Positions 8,482-17,024 of a stretch of 64,000 nt of DNA are shown one piece after another (position 1 is the first letter of the stretch; every line of letters begins with the position of its first letter). This DNA is from Bacillota bacterium (lineage in GTDB: Bacteria; Bacillota; Clostridia; Christensenellales; SZUA-584). Location of the stretch: contig JAEYOE010000014.1 of assembly GCA_023412005.1 (NCBI GenBank), positions 95,788 through 159,787 on the forward strand. The letters are read 5' to 3'. The position numbers were made by a program, and so were the translations under genes. The notes under the pieces were generated by a model. It had not been told where the DNA came from. It was given only the letters and a program-made list of their open reading frames with translations, and searched no databases.

Positions 8482-8934
8482 ATGAGTAATTGGAATGATG
8501 TAAAAAACCAATCCGATATAGATTACTTAAAGGAGATTTATGGAGAGTTTCATGACGCTTGTATAGCAGAACTTCGATATGTGAGTGGAGCCAATGTAAA
8601 TGAGAATCTGTCAATGTGCTTTGGAGAATCATTAGATAGAAAATTATTTGTAATATTTAACAGACAACGGAAGCCGACAAAATTAGAATTATTGTTTGAG
8701 GGAATGCGCCAAATGAATATCGCAGGTTGGCAAAATAACTATTTTTGCGATATATATAACTGCTATCTTGCGCTACATAAAGACTTGATAAAAGGAAGAG
8801 ATGATAATCTAATTGTATGGGCAGATAATTCTGGATTTAATCCGAAAGAGAATTACGAAAGAAATATTCTTTCGGAGCCATTAACAACTTATATAATTTC
8901 TGAAAAATTAAAATGGCGATTATTAAAAGATTAA
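8482..8934 (+). CDS. Hypothetical protein, possible partner/immunity gene of the RebB-like gene
   Basis: 150 residues, no signal peptide or membrane segment, so presumably cytoplasmic. The block YGEFHDACIAELRYVSGA, followed by LFVIFNRQRK, LELLFEGMRQMNI and a terminal LKWRLL, recalls a family of small uncharacterised Firmicutes proteins that I cannot name. The gene is markedly more AT-rich than its neighbours, which suggests recent acquisition. Start ATG 8482 has AGGAAG eight bases upstream. It lies 88 bases after the Nif11-RebB gene on the same strand; a TATAAT at 8412-8417 may give it a separate promoter. A role as immunity or accessory protein is inference from position only. Confidence 0.6.
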   Translation: MSNWNDVKNQSDIDYLKEIYGEFHDACIAELRYVSGANVNENLSMCFGESLDRKLFVIFNRQRKPTKLELLFEGMRQMNIAGWQNNYFCDIYNCYLALHKDLIKGRDDNLIVWADNSGFNPKENYERNILSEPLTTYIISEKLKWRLLKD

Positions 8935-9035
8935 CTCCTGATAAACAAAATCAGTAGTATTTTTCAGTTAACAGAGTTCACGTTATCTATATAATCTTGA
9001 TTGATAGGCAGGGGAGAACCGCATTTTTGAGCATC

Positions 9036-9061
9036 AAAAAAGCCCGTTTTCACGGGCTTAT
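9036..9061. terminator. Terminator of the tRNA operon (also usable from the + strand)
   Basis: AAGCCCG/CGGGCTT stem with a six-base loop. On the - strand it is followed by a T-run, so it ends the eight-tRNA transcript just after tRNA-Leu. It is nearly the same hairpin as the one at 5845-5874. Confidence 0.85.
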
Positions 9062-9066
9062 TGATT

Positions 9067-9153
9067 TGGTGCGAGAAACAGGACTTGAACCTGCACGGGT
9101 GTGACCCCACTAGAACCTGAATCTAGCGCGTCTGCCAGTTCCGCCATTCTCGC
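9067..9153 (-). tRNA. tRNA-Leu (CAG)
   Basis: Cloverleaf with GCGAGAA acceptor, long variable arm and encoded CCA (9067-9069). The anticodon loop TTCAGGT sits between CTAGA and TCTAG, giving anticodon CAG. Last gene of the tRNA operon. Confidence 0.96.
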
Positions 9154-9165
9154 ACGGCTGGCTAA

Positions 9166-9250
9166 TGGTGGAGGGAGGTGGATTCGAACCACCGAAGTCA
9201 TCGACGGCAGATTTACAGTCTGCTCCCTTTAGCCACTCGGGAATCCCTCC
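9166..9250 (-). tRNA. tRNA-Tyr (GTA)
   Basis: GGAGGGA acceptor, long variable arm, encoded CCA. The loop CTGTAAA between GCAGA and TCTGC gives anticodon GTA. Confidence 0.96.
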
Positions 9251-9253
9251 GCA

Positions 9254-9329
9254 TGGAGCTGATGATGGGACTCGAACCCGCAACCTGCTGATTACAAATC
9301 AGCTGCTCTACCGATTGAGCTACATCAGC
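9254..9329 (-). tRNA. tRNA-Thr (TGT)
   Basis: GCTGATG acceptor paired with CATCAGC, encoded CCA. The anticodon arm CTGAT-TTGTAAT-CAG gives TGT. Confidence 0.96.
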
Positions 9330-9337
9330 GAATTAAT

Positions 9338-9413
9338 TGGTGCCTCAGGACAGAATCGAACTGTCGACACAGGGATTTTCAGTCCCTTGCTCTACCGACT
9401 GAGCTACCGAGGC
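9338..9413 (-). tRNA. tRNA-Phe (GAA)
   Basis: GCCTCGG acceptor (one G-T pair), encoded CCA. The loop CTGAAAA between AGGGA and TCCCT gives anticodon GAA. Confidence 0.96.
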
Positions 9414-9452
9414 ATGTTAATTCATTCTTTAGTCAATGTTCTTAAGTAAAAC

Positions 9453-9529
9453 TGGCGACCCGGAAGGGACTCGAACCCTCGACCTCTAGCGTGACAGGCT
9501 AGCGTTCTAACCATCTGAACTACCGGGCC
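9453..9529 (-). tRNA. tRNA-Asp (GTC)
   Basis: GGCCCGG acceptor paired with CCGGGTC, encoded CCA. The loop CTGTCAC between CTAGC and GCTAG gives anticodon GTC. Confidence 0.96.
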
Positions 9530-9541
9530 ACAAAACTTTAC

Positions 9542-9618
9542 TGGTGGGGCCTCAGGGACTCGAACCCCGGACCGATCGGTTATGAGCCGACTGCTCTAAC
9601 CAACTGAGCTAAGGCCCC
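9542..9618 (-). tRNA. tRNA-Met (CAT), probably elongator
   Basis: GGGGCCT acceptor fully paired, encoded CCA. The loop CTCATAA between GTCGG and CCGAT gives anticodon CAT. The first acceptor pair is intact, which argues against an initiator tRNA. A lysidine-modified Ile tRNA cannot be formally excluded. Confidence 0.9.
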
Positions 9619-9642
9619 AGAAAGGTCGCGATAAGTTGGTAT

Positions 9643-9717
9643 TGGTGACCCCTAGGAGACTCGAACTCCTGTTACCGCCGTGAAAGGGCGGTGTCTTAAC
9701 CGCTTGACCAAGGGGCC
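9643..9717 (-). tRNA. tRNA-Glu (TTC)
   Basis: GGCCCCT acceptor paired with AGGGGTC, encoded CCA. The loop CTTTCAC between CCGCC and GGCGG gives anticodon TTC. Confidence 0.96.
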
Positions 9718-9743
9718 ATACTATTTAACCAGCTTTCGCAGAT

Positions 9744-9820
9744 TGGTCGGGGTGATAGGATTTGAACCTACGGCCCTCTGGTCCCAAACCAGATGCGCTA
9801 CCAAACTGCGCTACACCCCG
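9744..9820 (-). tRNA. tRNA-Pro (TGG)
   Basis: CGGGGTG acceptor paired with CACCCCG, encoded CCA. The anticodon arm TCTGG-TTTGGGA-CCAGA gives TGG. First gene of the eight-tRNA operon. Confidence 0.96.
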
Positions 9821-9844
9821 TGGTGCTTTTTCGCGACGAAGTAT

Positions 9845-9873
9845 AATATACAGTATTCTCATATTAATGTCAA
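9845..9873 (-). promoter_or_regulatory. Promoter of the tRNA operon
   Basis: On the - strand, TTGACA (9868-9873) and TATATT (9845-9850) with a 17-base spacer, 25 bases before tRNA-Pro. Confidence 0.85.
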
Positions 9874-9992
9874 CAGCTTTTTGACCATAAATTTAGATGA
9901 AATTGAACTAACGCTTTGTTAACGGCTCACCTGGTAAAAGAGCTTAAAGACTGCGTTGATTGAGGTTGCGGCAAGCTCTGATTCTGATTATA

Positions 9993-11387
9993 ATGGACAA
10001 GGATCATTATTTTGCTGAAGAAAGAAAATATAAGTTGAGCGAACAATTAAGAGAAACGATTCGAGCTAAAAAGCTAACCTATTTTATCGAAACATACGGC
10101 TGCCAGATGAACGCGCACGAAAGCGAGAAGATCGCCGGTGTGCTGGAGGAATGCGGCTACATGCCGACACAAAATAAGGCCGAGGCCCACTTCCTGCTAT
10201 TTAATACCTGTTGCGTGAGGGAGCACGCCGAGGCCCGACTCTATGGCAATATCGGTGCGTTAAAGGAGCATAAGGACGGCAAAGAGAATGCTGTCATCGC
10301 GGTGTGCGGCTGCATGATGCAACAGCCGGAGGGCGCCGCCAAATTGATGCGCCGCTTTCGGTTTGTGGACATGGTTTTCGGTACCAACAGCATACATCGG
10401 CTGGAGTCGCTGCTGGACGATGTACTGCTTGCGCGCAAACGGGCATTCTGCGTGGACGAAGATATCGCCATCATTGAAGATATCCCGGTGCGGCGCGAGG
10501 GTGGTCCCAGCGCTTTTGTCAACATCATATATGGCTGTAACAACTTCTGTACCTACTGCATCGTGCCGTATGTGCGCGGGCGAGAGCGCAGCCGTCATGC
10601 CGACGACATCATCACGGAAATCAAAGAGCTCTGTCTGGACGGCGTCAGAGAGGTTACGCTGCTCGGGCAGAACGTGAACTCATTCGGAAACGATATATCG
10701 GACGGCGTTTCGTTCCCGCAGCTGCTGCGGCGTATTGACGCCGAGACGGATATCCGCCGTATTCGGTTCATGACGTCGCATCCAAAGGATCTGACGGATG
10801 AGCTGATCGCCTGTTACGGCGATCTGAAGAGCCTCTGCGAGCATATCCATCTGCCGGTACAGTCCGGCAGTGATCGCGTGCTGAAACGCATGAACAGGCG
10901 TTATACGCGCTCTCACTATCTTGAATTGGTGGACAAGCTGCGCAGCCGTGTACCGGATATCGCCATCACCACCGATCTGATTGTGGGCTTCCCCGGCGAG
11001 ACGGATGAGGAATTCAGCGAGACGCTCAGCCTGGTCTCCGAGGTCGGGTTTGATACTGCCTATACTTTTGCCTACTCGAAGAGAAAGCACACAAAAGCGG
11101 CGGAAATGGCGGACCAGGTGGACAAGGCGGTCAAGTCGGAGCGGCTGGCCCGTCTTAATACGCTGGTGACGGAGTCGATGCAAAAGCGCATCGGCGCTTA
11201 TCAGGACAAAGTGGTTGAGGTGCTGGTTGAGAGCGTCAGCAAGCGCGACAAGGACGGCGTTGTAGGACGGACGCGCACCGCAAAGACGGTGCACTTTCCG
11301 GGCGGCGAGGCGGATGTAGGGCGCATGGTCAACGTTCGCATAGACGAGGTACTGATGCACACGCTGCGCGGCGTGCGTGTGGAGTGA
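9993..11387 (+). CDS. miaB: tRNA-2-methylthio-N6-dimethylallyladenosine synthase MiaB
   Basis: Radical-SAM methylthiotransferase that converts i6A37 to ms2i6A37 in tRNAs reading UNN codons; MiaA, encoded downstream, makes its substrate. About 464 residues. Order: N-terminal UPF0004 cluster domain with TYGCQMN, NTCCVRE and CGCM cysteines; radical-SAM CxxxCxxC in YGCNNFCTYCIVPYVRG; then GQNVNSFG, HLPVQSGS and a C-terminal TRAM domain. I chose ATG 9993 because it gives a typical N-terminus (MDKDHYFAEE), but no strong ribosome site precedes it and an upstream in-frame TTG exists. First gene of the block with mutS, mutL, miaA and hfq. Confidence 0.96.
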   Translation: MDKDHYFAEERKYKLSEQLRETIRAKKLTYFIETYGCQMNAHESEKIAGVLEECGYMPTQNKAEAHFLLFNTCCVREHAEARLYGNIGALKEHKDGKENAVIAVCGCMMQQPEGAAKLMRRFRFVDMVFGTNSIHRLESLLDDVLLARKRAFCVDEDIAIIEDIPVRREGGPSAFVNIIYGCNNFCTYCIVPYVRGRERSRHADDIITEIKELCLDGVREVTLLGQNVNSFGNDISDGVSFPQLLRRIDAETDIRRIRFMTSHPKDLTDELIACYGDLKSLCEHIHLPVQSGSDRVLKRMNRRYTRSHYLELVDKLRSRVPDIAITTDLIVGFPGETDEEFSETLSLVSEVGFDTAYTFAYSKRKHTKAAEMADQVDKAVKSERLARLNTLVTESMQKRIGAYQDKVVEVLVESVSKRDKDGVVGRTRTAKTVHFPGGEADVGRMVNVRIDEVLMHTLRGVRVE

Positions 11388-11433
11388 AAAGAAGACAGCA
11401 AAGTTCAATTGATATAACATCCGGAGGGGTATA

Positions 11434-14004
11434 ATGGCCGAGCTATCACCGATGATGCGCCACTATGTGGAGCTGAAAGAAAAATATAAAGACAGCATAT
11501 TGATGTACCGGCTGGGGGACTTCTATGAGATGTTTTTCGACGACGCGCTGCTGGCTTCCCGAGAGCTGGAAATCGTGCTGACAGGGCGAGACTGCGGTTT
11601 GCCGGAGCGCGCACCCATGTGCGGTGTCCCGCATCATTCGGTTCAGGGGTATATCGACAGGTTGATCGCGAAAGGATACAAGGTCGCTATATGCGAGCAG
11701 CTTTCTGATCCGTCGCAAAGCAAGGGGCTGGTGGAGCGCGATGTGATACGCGTGGTCACACCTGGCACGGTGATTGATACCGCCAGTCTGGCAGAGAATG
11801 AAAATAACTACATCATGGCGTTCTGTAGCAGCGATGGGCGAATCGGGTTATGCTACGCGGACGTATCTACCGGCGCATTCTATTTAAGCGATTGCGAGGC
11901 TGATGAAGGCTTTGCTTCGGTGATGGGGGAAATTGCGCGTATCCAGCCGCGAGAGATCATTTTCCGTATCGAGGACAAAGCTGTGATCGATCAGCTGAGC
12001 GGTGTTTTTAAAGAACAGGGCATATACGTCAGCGAATACCCTTCCTTTGTTTTTGAGAAAAAGACAGCGGTAGATTCGCTGCTCAAGCATTTTCGCGTAG
12101 CCAGCCTGACAGGTTATGGCATTTCGGAAGACATGCCGGGTGTACGCGCGGCTGGTGCGATGATCGACTACTTAAAGGAGACACAGAAAAACGCACTGTC
12201 TCATATCAATACGATTCAGTTTCATTCCGCGAGCACATACATGGCGCTGGACATGTTCACCCGTGCGAATCTCGAACTCACCAAAACGCTCCGCGAAGGC
12301 CGCGTCAAGGGTTCGCTGTTCGGTACGCTGGACAAGACCAAAACGGCGATGGGTGCAAGATTGCTGAAGCGCAGCATCAACGAGCCGCTGCAGAGCGTGG
12401 ACGATATCAATAATCGGCTGGACGCCGTGGACGAGCTTAAATCTGAACTGCCGCGCATGGACGCGGTGGCTACGGCGTTGGATGGGATATTCGACCTAGA
12501 GCGGCTGATCACGCGCATATCCTATGCGACGCTAGATGCGCGGAACTGTTTGGCGCTCAAGAACTCGCTGTTGCGGTTGCCGGCACTTAAGAAGGCGCTG
12601 TCGAACAGCCGTTCAACGATGCTGTCCAGCCTGCACGACAGACTTGACGTCATGGAGGACATCTGTACGCTGCTGGAAGCCTCCATCGACGAGGACGCCC
12701 CTGCGGGCATTACAGAGGGCGGCATCATCAAAACGGGATATAACGCCGCCATCGACGAGTTCAAAGAGATGTCGCACAGCGGTAAGCAGCAGATTGCCGC
12801 GCTTGAGAGCGCCGAGCGGCAGTCTACCGGCATCAAGAACTTAAAAGTGGGCTACAACAAGGTTTTCGGTTATTACTTCGAAGTGACGAAATCGTATCTG
12901 GAGCTGGTGCCTTACCGTTATATTCGTAAACAGACGCTGGCGAATTGCGAGCGCTTTGTGACGCCGGAGCTGAAGGAAATGGAAGAGAAGCTGTCCGGCG
13001 CGGAGGAGAAGCGCATATCGCTGGAATACGAGTGCTTCCTTGTGATACGGCAGACGCTGGCGGACAACATCCGCCGTTTTCAGAGAAGCGCTGATGTCAT
13101 TGCCCTCATCGACCTGCTTCGCAGCTTTGCAGCCGTAGCGTTTGAAAGAAACTACGCCCGTCCCATAATGATGAATGACGGGGATCTGACCATCGCAGGC
13201 GGACGACACCCGGTGGTGGAATCCTTCGTAAAGCAAAGCTTCGTTAAGAACGATACGCATATCTCGGACGACGAGAGCATCATGATACTGACAGGGCCGA
13301 ACATGGCGGGCAAGAGCACCTATATGCGGCAGGTGGCCCTCATTGTATTGATAGCGCATATGGGCTGCTTCGTACCGGCAGACAGCGCAACCATCAGTAT
13401 CGTGGACAAGATATTCACGCGCGTGGGCGCATCGGACAACCTCGCTTCCGGCCAGAGCACGTTCATGGTTGAAATGGCCGAGGTTGCAAACATACTCAAC
13501 AATGCCACACAGAAGAGCCTGTTGATACTGGACGAGATAGGCCGCGGCACCAGCACGCTGGACGGACTGTCCATCGCGTGGTCGGTGGTGGAGTACATCA
13601 GCCAGCACATCAACGCAAAGACGCTGTTCGCAACGCACTTTCACGAGCTCTCAGAACTGGAGGGCGTGGTATCCGGCGTCAGCAATTATTCAGTCACCGT
13701 CAAAGAGATGGGGGATACCGTCATCTTTCTGCACAAGATCGTCCGAGGCGGAACGGACAGGAGCTTTGGTATCGAGGTTGCCAAGCTGGCAGGTGTGCCG
13801 TCCGGTGTGACGGACCGCGCCAAAAGCATTATGGCAGCGCTCATCGAGAAGGATGACAGCATATTGGGGCAGCGCAGGCAATCGGATAAGTCTTTGGAAA
13901 AGGACGAGTTGATCGCGATGCTGGATGCCGTCAACCTGGACAACATCACACCGCTGGATTCGCTCAGGCTGCTGAGCGAGATCAAGTACAAAATCAGGGG
14001 TTAA
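11434..14004 (+). CDS. mutS: DNA mismatch repair protein MutS
   Basis: Recognises mismatches and small loops, then recruits MutL. 856 residues, usual for MutS1. The mismatch-wedge GDFYEMF lies at residues 28-34. The Walker A GPNMAGKST is near residue 621, followed by the DEIGRGTST Walker B block and an ATHFHEL switch. The C-terminal tail includes the dimerisation/helix-turn-helix region. Start ATG 11434 has GGAGGGG seven bases upstream. The stop is two bases before the mutL ATG, showing tight coupling. Confidence 0.98.
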   Translation: MAELSPMMRHYVELKEKYKDSILMYRLGDFYEMFFDDALLASRELEIVLTGRDCGLPERAPMCGVPHHSVQGYIDRLIAKGYKVAICEQLSDPSQSKGLVERDVIRVVTPGTVIDTASLAENENNYIMAFCSSDGRIGLCYADVSTGAFYLSDCEADEGFASVMGEIARIQPREIIFRIEDKAVIDQLSGVFKEQGIYVSEYPSFVFEKKTAVDSLLKHFRVASLTGYGISEDMPGVRAAGAMIDYLKETQKNALSHINTIQFHSASTYMALDMFTRANLELTKTLREGRVKGSLFGTLDKTKTAMGARLLKRSINEPLQSVDDINNRLDAVDELKSELPRMDAVATALDGIFDLERLITRISYATLDARNCLALKNSLLRLPALKKALSNSRSTMLSSLHDRLDVMEDICTLLEASIDEDAPAGITEGGIIKTGYNAAIDEFKEMSHSGKQQIAALESAERQSTGIKNLKVGYNKVFGYYFEVTKSYLELVPYRYIRKQTLANCERFVTPELKEMEEKLSGAEEKRISLEYECFLVIRQTLADNIRRFQRSADVIALIDLLRSFAAVAFERNYARPIMMNDGDLTIAGGRHPVVESFVKQSFVKNDTHISDDESIMILTGPNMAGKSTYMRQVALIVLIAHMGCFVPADSATISIVDKIFTRVGASDNLASGQSTFMVEMAEVANILNNATQKSLLILDEIGRGTSTLDGLSIAWSVVEYISQHINAKTLFATHFHELSELEGVVSGVSNYSVTVKEMGDTVIFLHKIVRGGTDRSFGIEVAKLAGVPSGVTDRAKSIMAALIEKDDSILGQRRQSDKSLEKDELIAMLDAVNLDNITPLDSLRLLSEIKYKIRG

Positions 14005-14006
14005 AC

Positions 14007-15848
14007 ATGGGGCAAATCAGGCTTCTGGCTAAAAATGTATCGGACAAGATAGCCGCAGGCGAGGTCGTCGAGCGGCCATTGAGCGTCGTCAAAGAACTGA
14101 TTGAAAACGCGATCGACGCAGGTTCCAGTGCCATCAGCGTGAGCATAACGGGCGGCGGTATCCGGGAGATACGTGTAACGGACAATGGCTCCGGCATTGC
14201 GGCTGATGACGCCTCCCTTGTTTTTGAGAAGCACGCCACCAGCAAGATATTCACCGAGCAGGACCTCAACTTCATCAGCACGCAGGGGTTTAGAGGCGAG
14301 GCGCTCGCCAGCATATCGTCCGTCGCTGTGGTGGAGCTGAAAACGAAGCGCCGCGATGAGGAACTGGGTACTATCATGCGCGTATCGGGCGGGCGCGTGG
14401 ACGAAGTTGCTCCGGCGGGTTTGCCGGATGGTACCTCCATCGCTGTGACAAATCTGTTCTATAATGTTCCTGCCCGGCTCAAGTTCCTCAAGAGTGAGAC
14501 AAATGAAGCGGCATACGTATCCGATCTGATTTCGCGATACATACTGGCGTTTCCGGAAATATCGTTTCATTATACATCGCAGGGTAAAAGCGTTTATCAC
14601 AGCCCCGGCAACGGCAGCCTGCGGGATGCCATATACTGCGTATACGGTTCGGACTTGCTGGACAACATCGTGCATGTGGCACATGAGGCAGGCGATATAC
14701 GCGTGGATGGCTTCGTATCCCGACCGGGTGTGGTGCTGAAAAACCGTCAAAAGGGTTCGGTATTTGTCAACAGGCGTTTCGTTCGCAACAGCGCGCTGCA
14801 CGACATGATTAAAAGTGCTTACGGACCTATGCTGGTCAAAGGGGAGTCGCCGTTCTTCGCGCTTAACATATTCCTCCCTGCCAGCGCCGTGGACGTTAAC
14901 GTACACCCGAACAAGCTGCAGGTTCGTTTCCGTGATGCAGCCTCGGTGGAATATGTGCTCAAGGAAGCGGTTGCGCAGGCCGGAAAACAGGTGCACGGAA
15001 CTGTGAAGCTCGATACGACGCCCGAGCCGACAGAAACGGTACAACCAAAAAGGGTAGAAATGCACGCGCGCCCTGATGTTATGCAGACGGCGCTGTTCTC
15101 CGGATTTTCGCGCACCGTCATGCGGGAGACAATGTCCGCCCCCGAGGATATAACGGAGGTGCGCAGCTATGAGACGGATACAATCTTGTACGACGCATCG
15201 TCGGCAAGCGTTGATGAAATTGACGGGGATACAAACTCGGCAAATGATATAATCGGTACTGAACAGGCAGAGACTCTGATCCAGTCCTTCGGTGACCGGC
15301 TTATCGGCAGTTTCGCGGATACTTATATATTGGTGGAACAGGGAGAAAACCTGCTCATCATCGACCAGCACGCAGCGCATGAGCGGCTTCTGTATGACAA
15401 GTTTGTTTCAGGCCGGTTTGACGGGTCTCAGCCGCTGCTGATACCGGAGGTGATCAAGGTCTCGCATGCGGAGAAAAATCTGATAGATGAAAACATAGAT
15501 GCTTTTCAAATGCTGGGGTTCGACATTGAGCCCTTCGGTATGCTGGAATATAAGATCGCCGCGGTACCTATGCTGTTCTACAGCGCCGGGCTGTATGAAA
15601 TGATCGCGTCAGCGCTGTCTGAAGTCGGTCAGAGCTCGGAAGATGTGGTGATCAAGCGAGAACGTATTATCAAGGCGGCCTGCCGCAGCGCCGTTAAAGC
15701 GGGCGACAAGTTGACGGATGAGGAACTGAGGAGTTTAGTGGATAGTTTCCTGCGCACCAGCGTGATCCCCACATGCCCCCATGGACGGCCTGTGATATCT
15801 GTGTTGACCAAGAAACAGATCGAAAAAAGCTTTAAACGGGTGCTATGA
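14007..15848 (+). CDS. mutL: DNA mismatch repair protein MutL (endonuclease type)
   Basis: GHKL ATPase that couples MutS recognition to strand incision, 613 residues. N-terminal ATPase motifs: ERPLSVVKELIENAIDAG, DNGSGI and GFRGEAL. A variable acidic linker (about residues 340-430) precedes the C-terminal dimerisation domain. That domain carries DQHAAHERLLYD, corresponding to the DQHAx2Ex4E nuclease motif with Asp in the last position, plus ACRSAVK and CPHGRP. So it is the nicking MutL of bacteria without MutH. The last codon overlaps the start of miaA. Confidence 0.97.
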   Translation: MGQIRLLAKNVSDKIAAGEVVERPLSVVKELIENAIDAGSSAISVSITGGGIREIRVTDNGSGIAADDASLVFEKHATSKIFTEQDLNFISTQGFRGEALASISSVAVVELKTKRRDEELGTIMRVSGGRVDEVAPAGLPDGTSIAVTNLFYNVPARLKFLKSETNEAAYVSDLISRYILAFPEISFHYTSQGKSVYHSPGNGSLRDAIYCVYGSDLLDNIVHVAHEAGDIRVDGFVSRPGVVLKNRQKGSVFVNRRFVRNSALHDMIKSAYGPMLVKGESPFFALNIFLPASAVDVNVHPNKLQVRFRDAASVEYVLKEAVAQAGKQVHGTVKLDTTPEPTETVQPKRVEMHARPDVMQTALFSGFSRTVMRETMSAPEDITEVRSYETDTILYDASSASVDEIDGDTNSANDIIGTEQAETLIQSFGDRLIGSFADTYILVEQGENLLIIDQHAAHERLLYDKFVSGRFDGSQPLLIPEVIKVSHAEKNLIDENIDAFQMLGFDIEPFGMLEYKIAAVPMLFYSAGLYEMIASALSEVGQSSEDVVIKRERIIKAACRSAVKAGDKLTDEELRSLVDSFLRTSVIPTCPHGRPVISVLTKKQIEKSFKRVL

Positions 15849-16768
15849 TGGGTAGGCGTTTTGTGGTGATCACAGGGCCGACGGCGTCCGGCAAAACCCG
15901 GGTTTCCGTTGAGGTGGCAAAGGCGTCGGGCTCCTGCGTGATATCTGCGGACAGCATGCAGATATACAAAGGGATGGATATCGGCACAGCCAAAATCACG
16001 CCGAGAGAAATGCAAGGCGTTCCTCATTATATGATAGATATCGTTTCGCCGAACCAGGCCTATTCGGCTGCGGAGTATCAGAGAACGGCGTTTGAATTGA
16101 TTGATCGAGAAAATGAAAAAGGCCTCACGCCCGTCGTTGCAGGCGGTACTGGATTGTATATTCATTCTCTGGTATACGATATTGACTTCACGAATACTCC
16201 GGCAAACGACACGGTTCGACAAAAATACTTACAACTGGCTGATGACAAAAGCATACAGCACCTGTATAATGAACTCAGACAAAAAGACCCAGCTTATGCC
16301 AGTATCATTGCGCCAACGGACTTAAGGCGCATTGTCAGGCGGCTCGAAATAATTGAAAACGGCGGTGCGGACGAGTACGATTTTAGACGCAAGAATACGC
16401 GTGACGATATTTTGATGATTGGTATTTCACTGCCGAGAGAAACGCTTTATAACAGGATCAATGCGCGTGTCAATGAAATGATCTCGAATGGTCTTGTTGA
16501 AGAGGCGCGGCAGTTGTATAATCAGTATGGGATGGTAAATGCGTTTAAAGCCATCGGATATAAAGAATTGTTCACCAGCTTCGATGGTGAACAAACTCTG
16601 GAAGAAACCATAGAGCTTATCAAACGAAATACCAGACGGTATGCCAAACGTCAGATGACGTGGTTTAAGAGAGACGAGCGTATAAATTGGATTGACTTTG
16701 GTGCATCACTGTGTATAGAAGATGCGATTAATGTAATAATTAAGATAATAAAAGAAAAGGGGTTTTAA
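15845..16768 (+). CDS. miaA: tRNA dimethylallyltransferase MiaA
   Basis: Transfers a dimethylallyl group to N6 of A37, providing the substrate of MiaB. 307 residues. P-loop GPTASGKT near residues 11-18, then SADSMQIYKGMDIGTAK, GGTGLYI and the tRNA-binding/C-terminal KRNTRRYAKRQMTWFK block. Start ATG 15845 overlaps the mutL stop by four bases (ATGA); the next codon is also ATG (15848) and could be used instead. Translationally coupled to mutL. Confidence 0.97.
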   Translation: MMGRRFVVITGPTASGKTRVSVEVAKASGSCVISADSMQIYKGMDIGTAKITPREMQGVPHYMIDIVSPNQAYSAAEYQRTAFELIDRENEKGLTPVVAGGTGLYIHSLVYDIDFTNTPANDTVRQKYLQLADDKSIQHLYNELRQKDPAYASIIAPTDLRRIVRRLEIIENGGADEYDFRRKNTRDDILMIGISLPRETLYNRINARVNEMISNGLVEEARQLYNQYGMVNAFKAIGYKELFTSFDGEQTLEETIELIKRNTRRYAKRQMTWFKRDERINWIDFGASLCIEDAINVIIKIIKEKGF

Positions 16769-16769
16769 T

Positions 16770-17024
16770 ATGCAGAAATCAGTCATCGTCCTGCAGGATG
16801 TCTTCCTCAATCAGGTTCGTAAAGAACATGTTCCGGTGACTATCCATCTGACCAATGGTTATCAGATAAAAGGCACGGTAAAGGGATTTGATAACTTTAC
16901 GATCATTCTTGACAGTGACGGCAAACAGTTGATGATCTACAAGCATGCCGTATCCACGATATCGCCCTCGAAGGCTGTGTTCTTCACTTTCTCGGACAAA
17001 CAAAGAGAACAATCTGAAGATTGA
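16770..17024 (+). CDS. hfq: RNA chaperone Hfq
   Basis: Sm-like hexameric RNA-binding protein, 84 residues. Sm1 motif VTIHLTNGYQIKGTVKGFDNF and Sm2 motif YKHAVSTI are both clear. A short charged tail (DKQREQSED) follows. It begins one base after the miaA stop with AAGGGG upstream, and its own stop overlaps the next start (TGATG). The miaA-hfq linkage is shared by many bacteria. Confidence 0.97.
   Translation: MQKSVIVLQDVFLNQVRKEHVPVTIHLTNGYQIKGTVKGFDNFTIILDSDGKQLMIYKHAVSTISPSKAVFFTFSDKQREQSED

Noticed and set aside
9165..9922. Reading frames running opposite the tRNA cluster (e.g. with GFEPP, GTRTRN, NRTVDT)
   Set aside because: They are antisense translations of tRNA genes, a well-known false annotation; the tRNAs fully explain the sequence.
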